Source: Glandiceps talaboti (lineage: Eukaryota; Hemichordata; Enteropneusta; Spengelidae). Taken from it: DNA of 64,000 nucleotides. Below, piece after piece: positions 58,001-64,000 of the stretch (positions are counted from its first letter, which is position 1; each line of letters starts with the position of its first letter). The stretch is taken from contig NC_135560.1 in assembly GCF_964340395.1 (NCBI RefSeq), forward strand, positions 15,536,098 through 15,600,097, written 5' to 3'. The notes beneath the pieces are model-generated. The model worked only from the letters and a program-made list of their open reading frames with translations, was not told the DNA's origin and did not search any database. The translations under genes and the position numbers were made by a program.

Positions 58001-61000
58001 TTAGGTAAACCAAGCCTTGCTGTTGTTACCACAAATGTGAGATCAATGTTAACAGCAGTATGATTATCAATGATGTGATACTGTAATCTTCAAATGAAAA
58101 TAAATTCAACTGTGTTGGTAAACTACTGTAGTGAATTAAAATATCCAAACACAGACTTGAAAATTGTTACTTAAAAGTTTACGACTGCACTCTTTGTCAA
58201 CAGATTGACCCATGGCCACTATTTAGAGCTATGTGTGTCCGAGCCAAATAAGGGGTCATTATAGGTGCAATGTAGTTTTATCGCCCTCCATCACTCTGCG
58301 TCTAAGATTTCACAATGTCAAGCTAAGTGTTGTGCTAAGTTTCCCATGACACACCATTCAAGATGGCAAATTTGCAAATTAATTCCCAGGTTCTCGTTTT
58401 CATTGAAGGTGACCGTGTTGCTGTAGAACCTGGTGTGCCATGCAGGATGTGTGATTTCTGCAAGGGTGGCAGATATAATCTTTGTGCGGATATTGTATTC
58501 TGTGCTACACCCCCTGTCCATGGCTCTCTTGCCAACTATTACTGTCATGCTGCAGACTTCTGCTACAAGTAAGTAAGAATTGAGTGTTGCTTTATAGACT
58601 ACGACAGAAAGATGAAGTGAAGCTTCTCAGTTCTTCTGGACACTTGAAACGAAAGACTTTGTCACAAAAGTTCATCATATAATTGAGGTCATCACAAATA
58701 ATCAGTACATAACATCTAGTATACATGCATCTATCACTTCCCCTTATATTGAAACATCACCATGTATATATTGGGGGGAAAGACAGACGCCTGCACAGAT
58801 TGGATATAATATAGTGATGACTTAATAACAATCTCTTTACACATTTTTTTTGCTGTTTCACATTTTTCTTAAAGTAGAAAAAATTTTGTTCTATTACTGT
58901 CACAGACTTCCAGACCATGTAACATTAGAGGAAGGTGCTTTGTTGGAACCGTTGTCTGTCGGTGTCCATGCATGTCGTAGGGCTGGTATCACATTGGGAA
59001 GCAAGGTACTCATATGTGGGGCTGGTAAGTCTATTCTACAAAATTAGATGTTTTGTAGTTGTCCATTCATTGGAAATATATGGTCTCCTAGTGTTGGGTT
59101 AATCAAAAATTGTACATAAATTTAGATATTATTCTCTTGATATTTTTTTGTTCTTGGAAAGTATGGGTGACATAAGGGGCCTTGTCACTACATATTAAAG
59201 TTGAGTAGTGAGAACCCATATTTCATAAGTCTTCTCAGGCTGAATGAAGAAATATCCGTATTGAAGGTTATATAATTATACCTGCACAATAATAGCAAAT
59301 TTGAATGTCCATCTCTAGCACCATAGGAATAATTCCATAGTCCCATATTGTTGAGACTTTTAATGACAAGTGTATAAACACATATTTTTCTGTTTGAATG
59401 CCAACAACTTGGCTTGCACGTAATATAGAAATGTATATATTTTGGCCACATAGTCACACATCTTTAGATCTCCAGTCAGACATTATAATCTACACTGAAC
59501 ATTGATGCTGAAAACCCTGAATGAATGCTAACACATCATTTTCCTTCAAAATATATTTTATTTAATTGTCAGAAGAGAATTTAAAGTGTAATTGAAGTTA
59601 TTTAATCATATTTTAATCACATTCTGTTATTTCTATTCCTCCATAGGTCCAATTGGTCTAGTTAATCTTCTAACTGCAAAGGCAATGGGTGCTGGAGAAG
59701 TTGTTATAACAGGTAGTCACCCCTTTCTTTTTACAAGATATATACATTGTATGTCAAGAACAATAAAGTGAAAAAGGTCTGTGTAGTCTTGTTTCATGCT
59801 GTAAAGAATTAAGACAGTGAGAAATTAGTTAACATATAAATACACTTTGTGGTTTACTCTCCTGTAATAGGCTGTATCATGTGTTCTAGTATTGTCCATT
59901 GCTATATTGCCGAAAAATATGTCTTCTCCACCCCCCCCCCAAAAAAAAAAAATTAAAAAATATAAACAAACAAACAAACAACAACACAACAACCTCGGAT
60001 ACATGTTTAAAAATTGATTGTACATCAGTTTTGCCAATTATACGTAAGTATGATGTTCTGTGAAGATTGTTGCAAAAGATGATTGCAAAGTGTAGATTTT
60101 GTTGACTGTCACCAACGTAGGGTTTGTTTTTATAACAGTCATGTGACATCATCTATATCTCCATGGTTGATAATACCAAAGTATCCGAGTCATAAAAACA
60201 AGGCTTCAGCCAGATTGTTTGGAATCTGTCTCAAAGAACACTTACAACAGAAAGTAATGTTCACAGCTGTAGGGAGACATTTCAAAGCCACAGGGCACAC
60301 CTGGCTTGCTTATGGTGCTTGTGAGATACTTCGTTAGCCCTTGAAATCAAGAGAATACAATGGCTAGGACGTACAATGAGCTAACAATGTATCTCAACAG
60401 TGCCATAAACAGGCAAGGACACACCACAATGGAGCACTCAAAAGTTCTGTGCAGACTAGGAAAATATGAGCATCTATTGAGATTTAATAGCGGAGAACAA
60501 AGTTGTCCCTCAACTGTGACTTTGGATACCATCTTCCATCTATTCACAATAGTCTACTCTCAGGTGATTCCATTAGGAGGTCACCTGACCAAACGGCATA
60601 ACATCATTACGCTGATGAAAGCTACTTAGTTGCTTCAAAAATTAGAGATTACGGTAAGGTAACTTTACTACTACTAAGTTTTTGTATGTTATTAGCATAA
60701 AACTAATTAATGTATTAAAGTATCAAATTATGCAACTGTCATTTTCATGAGTAATTTCTCTGCTGTCTGTTTCAGATATTGACCAAGGCCGTTTAAATGT
60801 TGCTAAGGAACTGGGAGCTGATCACGCCTTGTTAGTTGATACAAGGGATGGCAAAGAGATGGCCCAAAGAATTGAGATGGCCTTAGGATGTATGCCTAGT
60901 ATAACAGTAGAGTGTAGTGGTGCACCATCAAGTATACAGACAGGAATATATGTAAGTAACGTAATGCATTTCCAATCGCCATAAAAATGTTGTCCCAAAT

Positions 61001-62907
61001 GTTTCTGTCACACTCATTTCATGTGTCTCTTCGGAGACATATGACTACAGCAATTTGTAGTATACCCTTGACGGTGTTGATGAAACAGTGGCAAAAATTT
61101 GGGATTTGCTTCTAAGAAATTTTGTTACTGTATGGGCATTCGGTCTCATATAAATGTTATGTTTCTGATGCAGGGGTGAACAAGTTGTGCTTATTTCCAT
61201 GAAGTTTGAAAAACTAGTAAACAGATCGAATGATGGGAATGTAGTTTTTTTGACAAGAATATTGAGGTTGACATGAAAAGACGGTGTGCGTTATATACCT
61301 TCTTTCCATGGCACTACTATGAAAATCAAACAGTCAAGCATGATTTCCATAATAGCAAAAGCCTAACTATATTTAGGCCTAGAACAAATTTTTTTTGGTT
61401 CCGGTTACCTGACCCCACCTAGTTTTTCACGCCAACCCTAAACTTTTTTTATTATTCGAGAAAAAATAATAAAATCGCGAAAATTGTGAAGTCTCACAAG
61501 AAATAGTGGATGCAGAAACTGACATCAACTTAAAAAGACAATATAAAACTGTTCATCCAATCTGTAATGACTACATCTGATGAGAAGAAACCAATAACAC
61601 AGAGACCATATGGAAAACAACGGAAAACATAACTACCTGAACTAGACACTCACATATGAAAAAAAAAGATATATAAAAATAATTGAATAAAAAATCTACC
61701 TACCCCACCTATTCTAAAATTGCGCATAATCGGAACCACAGTTTTTTTTGTCAGACCTTATAGTGCAATGATCAGAGTTTAGTTTATAATAATTGTTTAC
61801 ATATTTTGATATTTATAGGCAACAAAATCTGGAGGAGTTCTGGTTCTTGTTGGTCTTGGACCAGCTGAAGTAACTTTACCAGTGGTTAATGCTGCTGTAC
61901 GGGAAGTGGACATCAGAGGCATATTCAGATATTCAAACTGGTAAGATTCCTATTGTTGAATCAGTAAATGATCTTAGAGCAAGATGCTTGCTATTTACTT
62001 GTGAAACATTAGGGAAAGTACAACTGAAGTATATAATCAGTACCCACACTGATGATCATGTATTGAGGAGTTCTGTTATTATCATATCTAGAGATATAAC
62101 TGTGCATGGTTTTTGTGTGAATTGAATACTTGTGCACTCATTTGCTACAGGTAGGCAATACTCTCTTCAGCTAATTGTGCACCGTGTCATCATTCGAAAA
62201 AAAAAATATGACGTAAGTTTTTACAAGGTGTCCAATCCAAATGAAGTCTGAAAATGCAACATTTCAATTATACTCACAGAAACACAACAAAAGTGATATT
62301 TCAAAACACCTGAACAATTGCAGAAATCGGCAATATCCAACAAATTATGTCACATTGCATTGTGCCAGTGAGCTAGGGAGTCTTCTGTGGGAAACATCTT
62401 GTGCCTATAACAGATCATCATATGCAAACACAAGACTATTATATAAAGCACACAAAGACTCCCTATATCAGTGTACAACCACAAACAGTACGATTGATGC
62501 TGACAGATACTATTTTCACACTTAGCCACTGAGCACATTATTTCCTTCTCTTTCCTTACAAATAATTTGAGAAGTCGGATAAAAAAAGTGGAACATGGTT
62601 TTGTTCAGATCAAAAACAAGCAAAACTTTCACCTGATGAGGGCCATAATATTAAATATCAATGGTGTACATGCACAGGGTTTTGATTAAGTACTGGTACA
62701 TATGTAAACGCTTCTAAATTTACACTATTTTTTCTCAATTCTGTTTACAGTTACCCAACTGCTCTAGCGATGATAGCATCTGGAAAGGTCGATGTCAAGC
62801 CCCTAGTCACACACAGGTTCCCAATGTCAAAAACACTCGATGCTTTTGAGACGGCAAAAACTGGTGCTGACGGAGCGATTAAGGTCATAATAAAAGTCAA
62901 AGAGTAG
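55094..62907 (+). CDS. SORD: Sorbitol dehydrogenase (L-iditol 2-dehydrogenase, zinc MDR family)
   Basis: Nine exons: 55094-55150, 56166-56199, 57133-57297, 58409-58568, 58906-59024, 59647-59712, 60776-60951, 61819-61940, 62751-62907; 1056 bases, 351 aa, the usual size. It oxidises sorbitol to fructose with NAD+ in the polyol pathway, in the cytosol. Catalytic zinc site: Cys42 in [11 protein letters not shown], His67 and Glu68 in LGHESSG, Glu153 in ALLEPLSVG. Rossmann motif GAGPIGLV, followed by ITDID whose Asp selects NAD. Other family strings are [49 protein letters not shown] and [21 protein letters not shown]. Cys97, Cys100, Cys103 and Cys111 form the structural-zinc set of the wider family, which mammalian SORD has largely lost. 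Intron 2 appears to use a GC donor (AATG|GCATGT at 56200). Divergent from the THAP gene. Confidence 0.95.
56773..57626. repeat. Direct copies of a 25-base string flanking SORD exon 3
   Basis: ACACAAGTGAAAGCAAAACT plus GAAG occurs at about 56774-56797 and 57602-57625. Shared sequence beyond the core is slight, so these look like ends of an older dispersed repeat. Confidence 0.4.
61373..61760. repeat. Possible MITE in a SORD intron
   Basis: The left end (TAGGCCTAGAACAAATTTTT, then GGTTCCGGTTA) pairs with the reverse complement of the right end (TAAGGTCTGACAAAAAAAAC, then GGTTCCGATTA). A CCCCACCTA string lies just inside each end. There is no open frame. Target duplication is not clear. Confidence 0.55.
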
Positions 62908-64000
62908 ACAACCATAACACTTGTGTGAGATGCCGTTTTTTTTACAAACTATCATAAATGATAAATATAACATTGACTTGTTGAGAGATGATTTATAAGA
63001 GGAAAATGAACAGGAAACGTGGCTGTATATTCAACTTAGTATTAATATTGTCCAAAATTGAAAAGTTTCTCCACTCTTTAAAACAAATGGCGCTGTTTGT
63101 GACCGAGACCTTTGGAATAAATATAAGGACATTTCAAAATGAAACAAAAAGTAACGACGGGGGACCATAAGATTAGAAACTGTACCTCATCAAGAATGAC
63201 GACGATATCTCTGGTTATCTGCAAATACCACTTAAATGTAGGTTTTCAGAAAGAAAGTAACAAAATGGATTATATAAACTATATATGTAAGCAAACACAT
63301 AGTCTAAATCTGTATTCCACCCACTCAGTACTAAAATGTTTTTAAAAAATAAGGACTGTAGCATTTGTAAATCTACTGGTTATTGAGAACAGAAATTATA
63401 CTCTCTAGCAATTTGTACAAAAGACAGTGACACAAATATGGAACAATGGACTGACTGTACAATTACAATCGATTGTTGTACGTTTTTAGTCAAGGTATGG
63501 AGTAAAGGGAAGGACTAAGTTTGGATAGGAATATGGTTAGATTTCCTAGTATAGACAACATTTTTATAGGCTGCAGTGAATGGACCCTTTTCTGCTACAT
63601 GTGTCCTAATACGATTTTGACATTTGACTGGGAACTATTCTTAAGTTGATTGGCAGATTTTGTGTAGTACCAGCGGCAGATAAGGAGGAGTTAAAAACGT
63701 TCATCCATAGGTGATGCAATGCTATTCACGGTATACAATATTAGGAGTAAGTTTTTGTACCCAACAAAACATGTACATATACTAAAAAACGTCCAGTTGC
63801 AGCAAGTGCGGCTTTAATGGGCATTGATCAGTAAATTGTCATTGCAGAAATTATGAATAAAATTGCCAGTGAAAATGACATTGTTTAATTTATTTTCAGT
63901 GTGTACTTTGTTCTTATGTAAGACATTGTACACACATGCCTTTATCAGAGATGGATAGATGGTTGGGTGGATCGGTGGATGGATGGTTGGATGGATCGGT
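62908..64000. other. SORD 3' UTR and downstream spacer
   Basis: AATAAA at 63116-63121 is a candidate polyadenylation signal 209 bases past the stop codon. A dispersed-repeat fragment lies at 63690-63825 and a GGAT/TGGT tetranucleotide tract at 63950-64000 runs off the window. No coding exon is supported. Confidence 0.6.
63690..63825. repeat. Copy of the dispersed repeat at 36555-36660
   Basis: Shares AGGTGAT.CAAT.CTATT, ATATTA.GAGTAA.TT.TTGTACC, AACAAAACAT and CCAGTTGCAGC in the same order with the GH3 gene A intron copy. Confidence 0.45.

Noticed and set aside
60083-60629. Small open frames in SORD intron 6, possibly transposon-derived
   Set aside because: No recognisable reverse transcriptase, transposase or other motif.

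Overview
This is animal nuclear DNA. All six genes found except one are split by GT-AG introns with phase-matched exons, the spacers are AT-rich, and simple repeats (ATGT/ACAT, CTGT, CT, AT, GAT, ACAGAT, GT) are very abundant. A tandem pair of glycoside hydrolase family 3 (GH3) beta-xylosidase-like genes, with an adhesion-type GPCR, an alpha-arrestin, a THEM4-like thioesterase, a THAP protein and sorbitol dehydrogenase, suggests a marine invertebrate, perhaps an invertebrate deuterostome. That placement is inference. Gene names are from family knowledge; exon models were read by hand from frames, splice sites and phase bookkeeping, and no database search was possible.

Layout. (1) 193-10513 (+): the 3' part of an adhesion GPCR (GAIN end, GPS, seven TM helices, acidic tail; 15 exons, 5' end outside the window). 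One base appears to be missing in the tail exon. (2) 10514-14641: non-coding. (3) 14642-28021 (+): complete alpha-arrestin, 7 exons, 435 aa; its 9.6-kb first intron holds large microsatellite arrays, a TA-flanked MITE and a possible SINE. (4) 31030-33503 (-): THEM4-like acyl-CoA thioesterase, 3' three exons, with a foldback element in an intron. (5) 35147-41065 (-) and 42601-50890 (-): two complete GH3 genes with the same 10-exon structure (736 and 743 aa). (6) 52788-54227 (-): intronless THAP protein with a degenerate internal repeat, four SUMO-type motifs, a coiled coil and a transposase-type helix-turn-helix but no DDE catalytic domain. (7) 55094-62907 (+): complete sorbitol dehydrogenase, 9 exons, 351 aa, with one GC-AG intron, divergent from the THAP gene across 0.87 kb.

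The genes do not form a pathway. The GH3 enzymes have signal peptides and probably act on plant or algal xylo-oligosaccharides in the gut or lysosome; sorbitol dehydrogenase is cytosolic polyol metabolism. The most striking signal is in the GH3 pair: exon 4 is identical in both genes (92 of 92 bases) and exon 8 nearly so (about 202 of 209), while the other exons compared and all introns have diverged widely, and the identity stops at the splice sites. Second is the THAP protein's degenerate duplication.
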